A stretch of 64,000 bases of DNA, taken from contig NZ_JANFLT010000001.1 of assembly GCF_024385505.1 (NCBI RefSeq), positions 682,001-746,000 on the forward strand, in the 5' to 3' direction. The notes below the pieces were generated by a model. It did no database searches. It was not told the origin of the DNA and saw only the letters and a list, made by a program, of their open reading frames with translations. The position numbers and the translations under genes were made by a program. Source of the DNA: Arthrobacter zhaoxinii (GTDB lineage: Bacteria > Actinomycetota > Actinomycetes > Actinomycetales > Micrococcaceae). Below are positions 42,703-50,983 of this stretch, one piece after another. Position 1 is the stretch's first letter; every line of letters begins with the position of its first letter.

Positions 42703-44906
42703 TAACGATCTCCTTGATCCGGGGTCCCGGCGTCACGCTGCGCCAGGTTTGCAAACATGTTGTTGTAAGCGGTTAGATCGGCGTCATTATTCCGCTCGGC
42801 TGCACGGTCCGAGCGGCGGGTCTCCCGTGCATCGCTCTTGGACCACTGGTAAGCCACGCCGATCGCAACGAAGAGGGTCGGGATTTCACCGATTCCCCAC
42901 ATCAGGGATCCGCCCAGCTGCTGGTCCGCCAGCGCCGACAGGCCCCATTCCCGGCCCATGTTGCCGAAGTAGGAAGCCTGGATGAGGGCCGTTCCCCCCA
43001 TCACCGCCACACCGAAGAACGCGTGGAAGGCCATGGTGGCCAGCAGGATCACCAGCCGCAGCGGGTACGGGGCGCGGCCGGGCACCGGATCGATGCCGAT
43101 CATTGTCAGGATGAAGATGTAGCCGGTGAGCAGGAAGTGCACCACCATCAGTTCGTGCCCCACGTGCTCGCGCAAAGCGAAGCCGAAGAGGTCTGAATAG
43201 TAGAAGACCACAATGGAGCCGGCGAAGTTGACCGCCGCGAAAATCGGATTCGTGATGATCTTCGAGAAGCGCGAATGCACCCCGATGAGGATCCATTCAC
43301 GGATACCCCGGGTGCCGTCGGTGCGCGGGGTCAGGGCCTTGAGGGCCAGGGTGACAGGCGCGCCGAGCACCAGGAACAGCGGAACCACCATGGTCAGGGC
43401 CATGTGCCCCAGCATGTGGGTGCTGAACAGGACCATGCCGTAGATCGCCGGGGCACCGGAGGTGATGTATCCCAGCGCGAGCAGGCCGACCAGCCAGCAG
43501 ACCGCACGCAGGACCGGCCACTTGTCCCCGCGGCGTCGGACCTTCACCAGGCCGATGAGGTAAGCGGTGGCCAGGGTCAGGATGACGGCCACCCACAACC
43601 AGTCGGGCCGCCATTCGGTGAGGTAGCGTTCGCCGGTCAGCTCCGGCGGAAGGTCGTACCCGGTCAGGATGCGTGCAGGCGAGGCATCCGCGGGAGGTTC
43701 CTCCGAACGCGGCGGTGCGGTGCGGCCCAGGGCCGCAGCCACACCGGACACGGCTCCCATGATGGCCAGTTCCACGGTGACGAGCTGCCAGAGCACGCGC
43801 TGCGCGGACAGACCGCCCTGCGGAACACCGCGGTTGCCTTCCGGAGCCGGGGTCCGGGACGGATTGGCGCCGGCAAGGCGGGGAATGACCCAGCGGCGGT
43901 GCATGAGCCCCAGGACACCCAGCAGGAGCGTCAGACCGGCTTTGAAGAGCACGAGGGTTCCCCATGGCGTGCCGAGCTGGTCCAGCGAGCTGATCCGCAG
44001 GGAGGCGTTCACGACGCCGGAGAGGAACACGAGAGCGAAGGCGAAGCCCGCGAGGGCGGAGAACCGGGTAAGTACCACCCCGGTAATGGACCCGAGCTGT
44101 CGGGAGATCACGGCCAGGACAAGGATTCCGCCGATCCACAGGCACACACCCAGCAGGTGGAGTCCGATGGAGTTTACGGCGGCGGCGTGGTCGTCCCCGC
44201 CGGCGGAATGGCCCGTGAGCGCCATGGGCAGCAGGGCGCCGATGGAAAGGACCAGGGTAAAGGCCAGCATGCCCACGGACCGCACGCCGAAGGTCAGGGC
44301 GGTCACCACGGCGGCAATGATGCTCACGGCGAGCCAGGCCCGGCCCGTGGCGAAGTCCGTCAGGAAGGAACCCAGCCCGGCGGTGTACGCGGAGTCAAAG
44401 CCCAGCGGCAGACCGGAGACATCCGAATAGGTGAAGACCATCACTGCCAGGGCGGAGAGCGTCCAGGTGACGGCCGCCGCGGAGGCCAGGGCCAGGGCAC
44501 GGGTAAAGGCGGGATGCTCCGGCTCCATGGACGCGGACCGGCCGGAAGCGGATTTACGGACGCGTCGAAAGTTCAGATTCTTGGGGAGGATCGCCACGGC
44601 AAACACGAGGGAGCCGATCACGGCGGCCATGGAGACATTCTGCAGCGCCTTGGCAACCGGAAGCCCCCAGCGGGTCAGTGTTCCCGCTCCCCCCAGCTGG
44701 GTGACGCCGGCCGCACCGGAAAACAGCAGGGCCGCGGAGAGGCTGATGAACACGAGCACGAAGGAGGCTGCGAGCCAGCCGTTGCGCACAGCCGGAACGG
44801 CTTTGCCGTCCTCGTCTGCTGCGCGCGGGGCGCCCCCCTTGCCGGGCTGCGGAAGCAGGTCAGTCCCGGCGGAGCGGGCGGACTGGGTTTTTACGGATTT
44901 GGGCAC
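42702..44906 (-). CDS. CopD-CtaG fusion: copper transport / cytochrome c oxidase assembly membrane protein
   Basis: A 734-residue polytopic membrane protein starting at GTG 44906. The first half (about 40-350) resembles CopD, with HSAGGDDHAAAVNSIGLHLLGVCLWIGGI holding conserved His and Trp. The second half (about 420-690) is a caa3-type CtaG domain, with FSTHMLGHMALTMVVPLFLVLGAP, HELMVVHFLLTGYIFILTMIG and AFHAFFGVAVMG rich in membrane His. Fusions of this type are common in actinobacteria and handle copper delivery to cytochrome oxidase. The downstream NHL gene overlaps by one base, so the two are likely co-transcribed. Confidence 0.92.
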   Translation of the reverse strand: MPKSVKTQSARSAGTDLLPQPGKGGAPRAADEDGKAVPAVRNGWLAASFVLVFISLSAALLFSGAAGVTQLGGAGTLTRWGLPVAKALQNVSMAAVIGSLVFAVAILPKNLNFRRVRKSASGRSASMEPEHPAFTRALALASAAAVTWTLSALAVMVFTYSDVSGLPLGFDSAYTAGLGSFLTDFATGRAWLAVSIIAAVVTALTFGVRSVGMLAFTLVLSIGALLPMALTGHSAGGDDHAAAVNSIGLHLLGVCLWIGGILVLAVISRQLGSITGVVLTRFSALAGFAFALVFLSGVVNASLRISSLDQLGTPWGTLVLFKAGLTLLLGVLGLMHRRWVIPRLAGANPSRTPAPEGNRGVPQGGLSAQRVLWQLVTVELAIMGAVSGVAAALGRTAPPRSEEPPADASPARILTGYDLPPELTGERYLTEWRPDWLWVAVILTLATAYLIGLVKVRRRGDKWPVLRAVCWLVGLLALGYITSGAPAIYGMVLFSTHMLGHMALTMVVPLFLVLGAPVTLALKALTPRTDGTRGIREWILIGVHSRFSKIITNPIFAAVNFAGSIVVFYYSDLFGFALREHVGHELMVVHFLLTGYIFILTMIGIDPVPGRAPYPLRLVILLATMAFHAFFGVAVMGGTALIQASYFGNMGREWGLSALADQQLGGSLMWGIGEIPTLFVAIGVAYQWSKSDARETRRSDRAAERNNDADLTAYNNMFANLAQRDAGTPDQGDR

Positions 44907-44984
44907 AGTATCTATTCTCTACCCGCTGTAAAAATAGGGCCAATCATGGGTGCCGGCTCGTAATCCGCCTCGGGGCTTCGGGGC

Positions 44985-45006
44985 TTTTTTTTGGGGGGGG
45001 GTGGGG
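44985..45006. repeat. Poly-T/poly-G tract upstream of ctaG
   Basis: Eight T followed by nine G, one T and four G. On the minus strand this is a C-rich then A8 tract lying about 80 bases before the GTG of the CopD-CtaG gene. Such tracts can vary in length by slippage and can also be assembly-sensitive. Confidence 0.95.
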
Positions 45007-45304
45007 CCGCGGTGGTTACCATGGCTGCCCTTGGCAGGACGGAGTGCGGGGGCCGGGCGCGGGGTCCCGCGGTACGGCATCCCACGAAATGGTGCTGCTG
45101 TTACAGGTGAGGTCCCGGGCGGCAGCAGAAACCCCACCCGATGGGACGCTGTGCTGCGGCGGGCTTGCGCGGGGCGGCGGGTGCGGCGGGGTTGCGCGGT
45201 GCGCGGGGGCCGGGTGCACTGCCAGGACTACGGAGTGCTGCCTGCACCGTGGGGATGGAAAAGCACGGTCTGTGCAGGCAAATCTGGTGGGCCCCGAAAC
45301 GCGG

Positions 45305-45334
45305 GAAGGCCGGCATCCTCAGATGCCGGCCTTC
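45305..45334 (-). terminator. Hairpin after HU gene
   Basis: Thirteen-base perfect arms GAAGGCCGGCATC (45305-45317) and GATGCCGGCCTTC (45322-45334) with a CTCA loop, about 32 bases beyond the HU stop. The tail on the minus strand is CCCGCGTTTCG, so the U run is short. Confidence 0.8.
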
Positions 45335-45365
45335 TCAAAGCTGCGGCAGTGGCCGCTGCGTGATG

Positions 45366-45653
45366 CTACTTCTTGGTGGAGACAGCAGCCTTCAGCTTGG
45401 AGCCGGCGGTCAGCTTGACGCTGTGGCCTGCCGGGATCTGAATGGTTTCGCCGGTCTGCGGGTTGCGGCCCGTACGTGCAGCGCGGTCGGTGCGCTCAAC
45501 TGCCAGCCAGCCCGGGATGGTGATCTTCTCGCCCTTGGCAACGGATTCTACGAAGATGTCGAAGACGGCATCCAGCACGCCGTTGACTGCGGTCTGGCTG
45601 TTGCCGGACTTTTCTGCAACTGCGGCAACAAGTTCACTGCGGTTCATAGCCAA
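45366..45653 (-). CDS. hup: DNA-binding protein HU
   Basis: A 95-residue nucleoid protein if started at TTG 45653. The choice rests on two things: AGGAGG ends 7 bases before the TTG but 13 before the next ATG (45647), and related HU proteins begin MAKNRSELV, which aligns with TTG-Ala-Met-Asn-Arg here. The HU pattern is clear: NRSELVAAVAEKSGNSQTAVNGVLDAV, GEKITIPGWLAVERTDRAARTGRNPQTG and the end KLTAGSKLKAAV. It is monocistronic with an AT-rich upstream region. Confidence 0.95.
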   Translation of the reverse strand: MAMNRSELVAAVAEKSGNSQTAVNGVLDAVFDIFVESVAKGEKITIPGWLAVERTDRAARTGRNPQTGETIQIPAGHSVKLTAGSKLKAAVSTKK

Positions 45654-45780
45654 TTTATGTCCTCCTGGACTGTGGGTAACTCGAGCGGATCGCGGATGCG
45701 AAACCACCTCTGTTCGAAAACTTACCAGCTTGGACCCCCAACTCCGGCAAAATCCCCTGTATTTAGCGGATTTTTCCCGT

Positions 45781-45795
45781 TTTTCGGGCCGAAAA
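45781..45795. promoter_or_regulatory. Palindrome in the HU upstream region
   Basis: TTTTCGGGCCGAAAA is a 7-base inverted repeat around one central base, lying about 130 bases before the HU start. It may be an operator, but its protein is unknown. Confidence 0.4.
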
Positions 45796-46042
45796 GTGGC
45801 ATTTTGCACCCGGGAACCGGCCAACTCGCCTGAAGGCTGGCGACGTGCTACACAGATGCCCCCGATCAGCCTGCGCATCGGCGTGGATGCGCAGGATCCC
45901 GGCACTATCATCCGCGGGATAACCGGCATGCCTGCGCGGAAATTCCGGCCGATGGGGCGGTGCTTGAAGTGACCCCCCGATAACGGCAGCACCCGTGGGT
46001 GGGAATTCCTGCCCGGGGCGGTCTTTCAGTTCCGGATTACGG

Positions 46043-46080
46043 CGTTCATCGTGCAGTAAATCGTTCATGGTGCAGTAAAT
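46043..46080. repeat. Two tandem 19-bp copies
   Basis: CGTTCATCGTGCAGTAAAT (46043-46061) is followed directly by CGTTCATGGTGCAGTAAAT (46062-46080), differing at one base. It lies between the rpsN terminator and the HU promoter region. Confidence 0.95.
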
Positions 46081-46162
46081 GCTGTCCGGCAGGCCGCACC
46101 CCCAGCACCTGAGCCACTCCGGGACCCAGCCACCCCAGGCCACCAGCCATCCCAGGACAGCG

Positions 46163-46195
46163 AAAAAGGACGGCCCCCGAAGGGACCGTCCTTTT
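46163..46195 (-). terminator. Terminator after rpsN
   Basis: On the plus strand AAAAAGGACGGCCCC, CGAA, GGGACCGTCCTTTT form a 14-base stem with one mismatch. On the minus strand the stem ends with TTTTT and so terminates the rpmB-rpmG-rpsN operon, 20 bases after the rpsN stop. Confidence 0.93.
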
Positions 46196-46213
46196 CAAAG
46201 CGGTAGGCAGTGC

Positions 46214-46519
46214 TTACCAGCTGGACTTCTTGATACCCGGCAGTTCGCCTGCGTGGGCCATGTTGCGGAAACGCACACGCGAGATACCGAACTTCTGGAG
46301 GGTACCGCGGGGGCGGCCGTCAATCTGGTCACGGTTGCGAAGGCGGACCGGGGAAGCGTTGCGCGGGAGCTTCTGCAGGCCGAGGCGTGCAGCTTCGCGG
46401 GCTTCGTCGGTAGCGTTTGCGTCGACCAGGGTCTTCTTCAGTTCGAGGCGCTTGGCAGCGTAACGCTCAACAATTACCTTGCGCTGCTCGTTGCGGGCAA
46501 TCTTGGACTTCTTTGCCAT
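46214..46519 (-). CDS. rpsN: 30S ribosomal protein S14, zinc-independent type
   Basis: A 101-residue S14 of the long type without zinc-ribbon cysteines. [20 protein letters not shown] and the ending [20 protein letters not shown]..., [15 protein letters not shown] are diagnostic. It is the last gene of a three-gene operon with rpmG and rpmB, 2 bases after rpmG. Confidence 0.97.
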   Translation of the reverse strand: MAKKSKIARNEQRKVIVERYAAKRLELKKTLVDANATDEAREAARLGLQKLPRNASPVRLRNRDQIDGRPRGTLQKFGISRVRFRNMAHAGELPGIKKSSW

Positions 46520-46521
46520 TC

Positions 46522-46689
46522 TTAGCGCTCCTCACGGAAATCGACGTGCTGGCGGATCTTGGGATCGTACTTCTTCAGAACCATACGATCCGGATCGTTA
46601 CGACGGTTCTTGCGAGTTACGTAGGTGTAGCCGGTGCCCGCAGTGGACTTCAGCTTGATGATCGGACGTACGTCCTTGTCCTTAGCCAC
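46522..46689 (-). CDS. rpmG: 50S ribosomal protein L33
   Basis: A 55-residue protein that the usual open-frame length cut-off misses. The start is GTG 46689, whose G is the last base of the rpmB TAG. It reads [43 protein letters not shown] and ends HVDFREER. It has no cysteine, so it is the zinc-independent form. Confidence 0.97.
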   Translation of the reverse strand: MAKDKDVRPIIKLKSTAGTGYTYVTRKNRRNDPDRMVLKKYDPKIRQHVDFREER

Positions 46690-46925
46690 TAGAGCTTCAC
46701 ACCCTTCGCGATCAGATCGGTAACAACAGCGTCGATACCGCGGACGTCAATCGTCTTGATGCCACGTGCAGAAACCTGCAGCGTCACGTTGCGGCGCAGG
46801 GACGGAACCCAGTAGCGCTTCTTCTGAATATTCGGGTCGAACCGACGCTTGTTGCGGCGGTGCGAGTGCGAAATGCTGTGACCAAAGCCGGGAATGGCTC
46901 CGGTTACCTGGCAGTAAGCTGCCAT
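46689..46925 (-). CDS. rpmB: 50S ribosomal protein L28
   Basis: A 78-residue L28 starting at ATG 46925 after a strong GGAGGAGAG. It begins [20 protein letters not shown] and has the L28 pattern [19 protein letters not shown]. There is only one cysteine, so it is not the zinc-binding form. It is first in the operon. Confidence 0.97.
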   Translation of the reverse strand: MAAYCQVTGAIPGFGHSISHSHRRNKRRFDPNIQKKRYWVPSLRRNVTLQVSARGIKTIDVRGIDAVVTDLIAKGVKL

Positions 46926-47299
46926 GATCTCTCCTCCAGTTGTAGTAAATATGACGGTCCTCAAAAAACAGACACAAGGCCAAAGCGCCTAAGCACCTGC
47001 CATAAAGAGCGTCCCGCCACCAGTTTTGACACCGTTATTACTGCGACTTTCCGGAGGTTAACCTGGCGGGGTGAGATCCAGCCGAAGTGCCTCGCCGCGG
47101 GGAAGACGGTGAAGTTCAGGCAGCCGAACGGGGAAACCCGGCTCGACAGCCCTCAATTCTAGGTTTATACGGGTGGCCGTGCAAATATCCTCCTGCCCGC
47201 GCGAAGCGGAACAGGTTAACACACGCACGACTTAACGCCTCTCTATCCTAGGGCCAACGGGCGTTTCGTTCAAACTCGGGGGTACCTGAGTGCCGGGCA
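46926..47299. other. 374-base leader/promoter region of the rpmB operon
   Basis: No supported gene. It contains separated complementary arms CCCGCCA (47013-47019) and TGGCGGG (47064-47070) that could fold in the rpmB leader, and on the minus strand a weak TTAACC-N15-TAATAA promoter-like pair near 47040-47060. I found no convincing Zur box. Confidence 0.45.
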
Positions 47300-48442
47300 T
47301 CACGACGACGGCGGGTCCACCTTCGAATCGCGCCCCACCACTGCCACGCCGTTTTCCGGATCCAGCTCCGCGCCGTCCAGTGCCCGGCCGCCGCCTATCA
47401 CCGCCAAGGAGTCCACAATCAGGTTTGCAATGCGTGCACCGGACCGGACCACCACACCGTCCAGCAGGACGCAGGAGTCCACTTCGGCGCCGGCTTCCAC
47501 CACGGCTCCTGCACTAAGGACGCTGCGGCGGACGGTGCCTTCCACCCTCGCCCCCGGAGAGAGCAGGCTGCCGGCTGCGATGCCGTCCGGCCCCACATAA
47601 GCGGGGAGCCGGCGAGGGCTGGCGGAGAGGATCGGCCAGCGGGGATCATCGAAGTCCAAGCCGCGTCCGTCAATCAGGTCCTGATGGGCCTGGTGATAGC
47701 TGCGCGGGGTCCCCATGTCCCGCCAGTAACCGGGCAGCCGGTAGTCCACGACCTTTTCCTGCTCCACCAGGTAGGGAATGAGCTGGTCGCCGTAGTCTTC
47801 GAGCTGGCCATCCCGCTTCACCAGGGCATCCAGTGCGTTGAGCAGGACGTCGGTGTCGTAGAGGAAGATCTCCGCTGCCACGAGGTCCGTCTTCGGATTC
47901 GAGGGCTTGTACTCGAATCCGGTCACCAGTCCATCGGTTACCTCAACCACTCCGTGGTCGCCCGGGTTGTTGTTGATCCTGGTGGTAACCAGGGTCAGGG
48001 CTGCCCCGTTTTCCTGGTGCGCCTGGACGACGTCGCGGTAATCCAGGCGGTAAAGGTGGTCGGCACTGAGGACCAGGACTAGGTCCGGATCGAACTCACG
48101 GATGTAGTCCACCTGGCGGTACAGGGCGTCGGCGTTGCCCTGCGCGAACCCTTCGCCGTCACCGCCCTGATAGGGCGGAAGCACCCGCAGTCCGCCCTGG
48201 GTGCGGTCCAGGTCCCAGGGCCGGCCGCTGACCAGCTGGTCATTGAGGGACTGGGGCTTGTACTGCTCCACAATCCACACATCGCCGAAGCCGCTGTTGT
48301 GGAGGTTGGAGAGGGAAATGTCAATCAGGTTGTAGGACCCGGCGACCGGGATGGCCGGTTTTGCCCGGTGATCCGTCAAGCTGCCCAACCTACCGCCGGC
48401 ACCTCCGGCGAGAATTACGGTCAGGATTCGGGGTACGCGCAT
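47300..48442 (-). CDS. glgC: Glucose-1-phosphate adenylyltransferase-like protein
   Basis: A 380-residue nucleotidyltransferase. The ATG 48442 follows GAGAGGC; the frame extends 19 codons upstream. The signature ILAGGAGGRLGSLTDHRAKPAIPVAG is the nucleotide-binding motif, and GFAQGNADALYRQVDYI and LVLSADHLYRLDY match ADP-glucose pyrophosphorylase. The C-terminal left-handed beta-helix has hexapeptide-like repeats (SVLSAGAVVEAGAEVDSCVLLDGVVV). The enzyme makes ADP-glucose for glycogen and maltosyl polymers. It is a little shorter than typical actinobacterial GlgC, so a paralog is possible. Confidence 0.85.
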   Translation of the reverse strand: MRVPRILTVILAGGAGGRLGSLTDHRAKPAIPVAGSYNLIDISLSNLHNSGFGDVWIVEQYKPQSLNDQLVSGRPWDLDRTQGGLRVLPPYQGGDGEGFAQGNADALYRQVDYIREFDPDLVLVLSADHLYRLDYRDVVQAHQENGAALTLVTTRINNNPGDHGVVEVTDGLVTGFEYKPSNPKTDLVAAEIFLYDTDVLLNALDALVKRDGQLEDYGDQLIPYLVEQEKVVDYRLPGYWRDMGTPRSYHQAHQDLIDGRGLDFDDPRWPILSASPRRLPAYVGPDGIAAGSLLSPGARVEGTVRRSVLSAGAVVEAGAEVDSCVLLDGVVVRSGARIANLIVDSLAVIGGGRALDGAELDPENGVAVVGRDSKVDPPSS

Positions 48443-48541
48443 ACTGTGGTGCCTCTCATCGTGCCGTGGATACGGTTCATTAGTTCGATACACACCCACG
48501 CTAACAAGGGCAGGCCCCCGGGCAGCAAGTTGACTAACGGG

Positions 48542-49036
48542 CTACGGCGCCTGATCCGGGCCGAGGATGCCGTTGCACGGGTCGAGACGGGCGAGGATCT
48601 TCTTCCCCACGCGCTCCAGATCGGCGACGTCCTCGTCGGAAAGCCCGTCAAAGACTGCCTGCCGAACGGTTTTCACGTGATCCGGCGCCAGCCCCTCAAG
48701 AGCAGCCATACCCTCGTCCGTCAGGGCCGCCGTCGTTACCCGCGCGTCAGACGGCGAGGGGGTCCGGGACATCCAGCCGCGCTGTTCAAGTTTCTTGACC
48801 ACGTGGGACAGCCTGGACAGGGAGGCATTGGACCGCGCCGCCAGCTCGCTCATGGGCAGGGATCTGCCCTCCGCCTCGGAAACCATGGCCAGGACGTGGT
48901 AGTCGAAGAGGGTGATCCGGGCTCGGCGGAACAGATCGGCGTCGAGGGTGGCGGGCAGGAGGCCCGAGACCGCATACAGCGCCAGCCAGGCCTGCCGCTC
49001 TCGCGGGCTTAGCCAGCGCGGGGCGTTGTCAGTCAT
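48542..49036 (-). CDS. MarR family transcriptional regulator
   Basis: A 164-residue winged-helix regulator. LFDYHVLAMVSEAEGRSLPMSEL, then the recognition helix SNASLSRLSHVVKKLEQRGWMSRTPSPSDARVTTAALTDEG, are textbook MarR. The ATG 49036 follows GAGGACTGCCGGC. MarR proteins often sense phenolics or oxidants and control a neighbouring transporter; the MFS gene downstream of it by coordinate is the nearest candidate, but it lies upstream in transcription and beyond a hairpin. Confidence 0.93.
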   Translation of the reverse strand: MTDNAPRWLSPRERQAWLALYAVSGLLPATLDADLFRRARITLFDYHVLAMVSEAEGRSLPMSELAARSNASLSRLSHVVKKLEQRGWMSRTPSPSDARVTTAALTDEGMAALEGLAPDHVKTVRQAVFDGLSDEDVADLERVGKKILARLDPCNGILGPDQAP

Positions 49037-49115
49037 GCCGGCAGTCCTCTCATTAAGCTTTACGGTTCAATGATTGCAGGCTTACGCCGCCGCACCAACC
49101 GGTGCCTCGACGGCA

Positions 49116-49147
49116 GAAGCCGGCCGGACGCGTGTCCGGCCGGCTTC
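49116..49147 (-). terminator. Hairpin terminator after the MHS transporter gene
   Basis: Fourteen-base perfect arms GAAGCCGGCCGGAC and GTCCGGCCGGCTTC with a GCGT loop lie about 32 bases after the transporter stop. There is no U run, so termination may need other factors. Confidence 0.7.
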
Positions 49148-49178
49148 CGGCAGGCGGTGTTGCTAGTGCGGTTGATGC

Positions 49179-50777
49179 TTACCGGCCGGCGCCGGGCTCA
49201 ACGCGGTTGTCAGCCGGCTCAACGCCGCTGGGCTCGCCGGCCGGAGGCTGCTGGCTGCCCAGCGTGTCGAACGGCAGCGAGTCGACGTCGAGCAGCGGGT
49301 TCTCGTCCTGGCCGGCCACCAGCTCCCGCGCCTCGGCGTGGGTGTCCACGCTAGGCATGGAACCGGGCATCGGCCGGTTGGCGGATTCCTTCATGAAGAT
49401 GACCGCGATGGCACCGGCCACGGAGGTGAACATCAGCCAGTACGCCGGCGCCATGTCATCGTCCGTGAGGGTGATCAGGCCCTGCATGATCAGCGGAGCA
49501 GTGCCGCCGAAGATAGCCACGGCCAAGTTGTAGGAGATCCCCATGGCGCCGTAGCGGCTGGAGGTCTGGAACAGGGAGGGCAGCGTGGCGGCCAGGTTGC
49601 CCACATAGAAGGTCACCGGGATGGCGAGCAGCAGCAGGCCCAGCAGCGTAGTGGCAACCGGTCCCTGGTCAATCAGGATGAAGGCAGGAACGGCCAGCAC
49701 GATGGTGGATCCTGCACCGATCCACAGCACGGGGCGGCGGCCGATCCGGTCCGACAGCTTGCCGGCGAGCGGAATGCACAGGGCCATCAGCACCAGGACG
49801 GGGATGGTCAGCAGGGTGCCGTGGACCGGGTCGTAGCCCTTGGAATCGGTCAGGTAGGACGGCATGTAGGACGTCAGGGCGTAGCCCACCGAGTTGACGG
49901 CAGCCACGAGGACCATGGCCAGCACGATCGGGCGCCAGTAGGCACGGAAGATTCCCACGGTGCCGAGGGAATCGGTTTCGTCACCGGCCTTGGCGCTGGC
50001 TTCCTGGGCGTCCATGGTGGCCTGGAAGGCCGGGGACTCCTCGATTTTGAGCCGGAAGTAAATGGCGATGATGCCCAGCGGCCCGGCGACGAGGAACGGG
50101 ATCCGCCAGCCCCAGTCCAGCATGGTCTGCTCGGACAGTGTCAGCTGCATCACCGAGACAACGGCGGCGCCCAGGGCAAAGCCCATGTAGCTGCCCAGGT
50201 CCAGGATGCTGGCCAGGAAACCGCGCCGCTTGTCGGAGGCGTATTCCGAGACGAAGGTGGTGGCACCGGCGTACTCGCCGCCGGTGGAGAAGCCCTGCAG
50301 CAGCTTCATCAGGACCAGCAGGATGGGAGCCCAGATGCCGATGGTGTTGTAGCTGGGCAGCAAGCCGATGGCGCACGTGGAAGCCGCCATCATGATCAGG
50401 GTGATGGCGAGGGTTTTCTGCCGGCCAATGCGGTCGCCGAGGCGGCCGAAGACGACGCCGCCCAGCGGACGGGCGATGAAGGTGGCTGCGAAGACGCCCA
50501 GGCTGAAGAGCAGCTGTGCATCCTTGTCGGCGTCGGACAGGAACACGGCGCCCATGGTGACGGCGAGGTAGCCGTAAACACCGACGTCGAACCATTCCAT
50601 GGTGTTGCCGACGACGGTTCCGCCGACGGCCTTCTTCATCATGGATTTGTCGACGACATTGACATCGTCCACCTCGAGGCGGCGGATCCGCAGGCTGGGC
50701 CTGCGGATTTTACGGGCCGCCTGTGAGGACGGTGACGCCGGGGTTCCGGAAGCGTGGGGCGGTGCATCTTTCGACAT
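49179..50777 (-). CDS. MFS transporter, metabolite:H+ symporter (ProP-like)
   Basis: A 532-residue symporter. The ATG 50777 follows GGGAAGG. After about 60 hydrophilic residues, KAVGGTVVGNTMEWFDVGVYGYLA begins the 12-helix core; GRLGDRIGRQKTLAITLIMM and the second SDRIGRRPVLWIG loop are MFS signatures. TGGEYAGATTFVSEYASDKRRGF is characteristic of the MHS (KgtP/ProP/shikimate) group. The C-terminal acidic tail of about 70 residues is cytoplasmic. The substrate (osmolyte or dicarboxylate) is unknown. Confidence 0.92.
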   Translation of the reverse strand: MSKDAPPHASGTPASPSSQAARKIRRPSLRIRRLEVDDVNVVDKSMMKKAVGGTVVGNTMEWFDVGVYGYLAVTMGAVFLSDADKDAQLLFSLGVFAATFIARPLGGVVFGRLGDRIGRQKTLAITLIMMAASTCAIGLLPSYNTIGIWAPILLVLMKLLQGFSTGGEYAGATTFVSEYASDKRRGFLASILDLGSYMGFALGAAVVSVMQLTLSEQTMLDWGWRIPFLVAGPLGIIAIYFRLKIEESPAFQATMDAQEASAKAGDETDSLGTVGIFRAYWRPIVLAMVLVAAVNSVGYALTSYMPSYLTDSKGYDPVHGTLLTIPVLVLMALCIPLAGKLSDRIGRRPVLWIGAGSTIVLAVPAFILIDQGPVATTLLGLLLLAIPVTFYVGNLAATLPSLFQTSSRYGAMGISYNLAVAIFGGTAPLIMQGLITLTDDDMAPAYWLMFTSVAGAIAVIFMKESANRPMPGSMPSVDTHAEARELVAGQDENPLLDVDSLPFDTLGSQQPPAGEPSGVEPADNRVEPGAGR

Positions 50778-50983
50778 GTGGGCCTTCCCTTGATCGATGG
50801 CTGCTAAGAGCAGCAAACCGCCCGGGCACCACACGGTGCCGGGCGACATACAAGTTTAGGAAAGGCACGGCGCATCCACCGAATCGGGGAACCGGGTTTT
50901 CCGCGTCAGGACCGGGACCGGGGCCGGTTTCGGTATACAAACAACGTACTTACCAAGGCATATGTGATTTCCCGCACGACCGG

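Larger units (their letters stand above)
44907..45365. other. 459-base gene-free region with T8-G9 homopolymer
   Basis: This region separates the CtaG start from the end of the HU gene. It holds a T8 (44985-44992) followed directly by G9 (44993-45001), TGGGG, then GC-rich sequence of no recognisable gene. The reading frames that span it lack plausible starts, ribosome sites and family resemblance. A hairpin at 45305-45334 ends it and probably terminates hup. Confidence 0.6.
45654..46213. other. 560-base region upstream of HU with palindrome and 19-bp repeat
   Basis: No supported gene. It is AT-rich next to HU and contains the palindrome TTTTCGG-G-CCGAAAA (45781-45795), two tandem 19-base copies at 46043-46080, and near its end the terminator for rpsN. 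The open frames across it are GC-shadow frames without ribosome sites. Confidence 0.55.

Noticed and set aside
44950-45363. Possible small gene in the gene-free region before ctaG
   Set aside because: No ribosome binding site, no family resemblance, and the frame is broken up by extreme GC bias; the opposite strand is no better.
45763-46143. Possible 126-residue minus-strand gene upstream of HU
   Set aside because: Low-complexity composition, no ribosome site, and it spans the 19-bp repeat and palindrome.
46926-47299. Zur box before rpmB
   Set aside because: Expected for cysteine-free ribosomal paralogs, but no TGAAAATGATTTTCA-like palindrome was seen.
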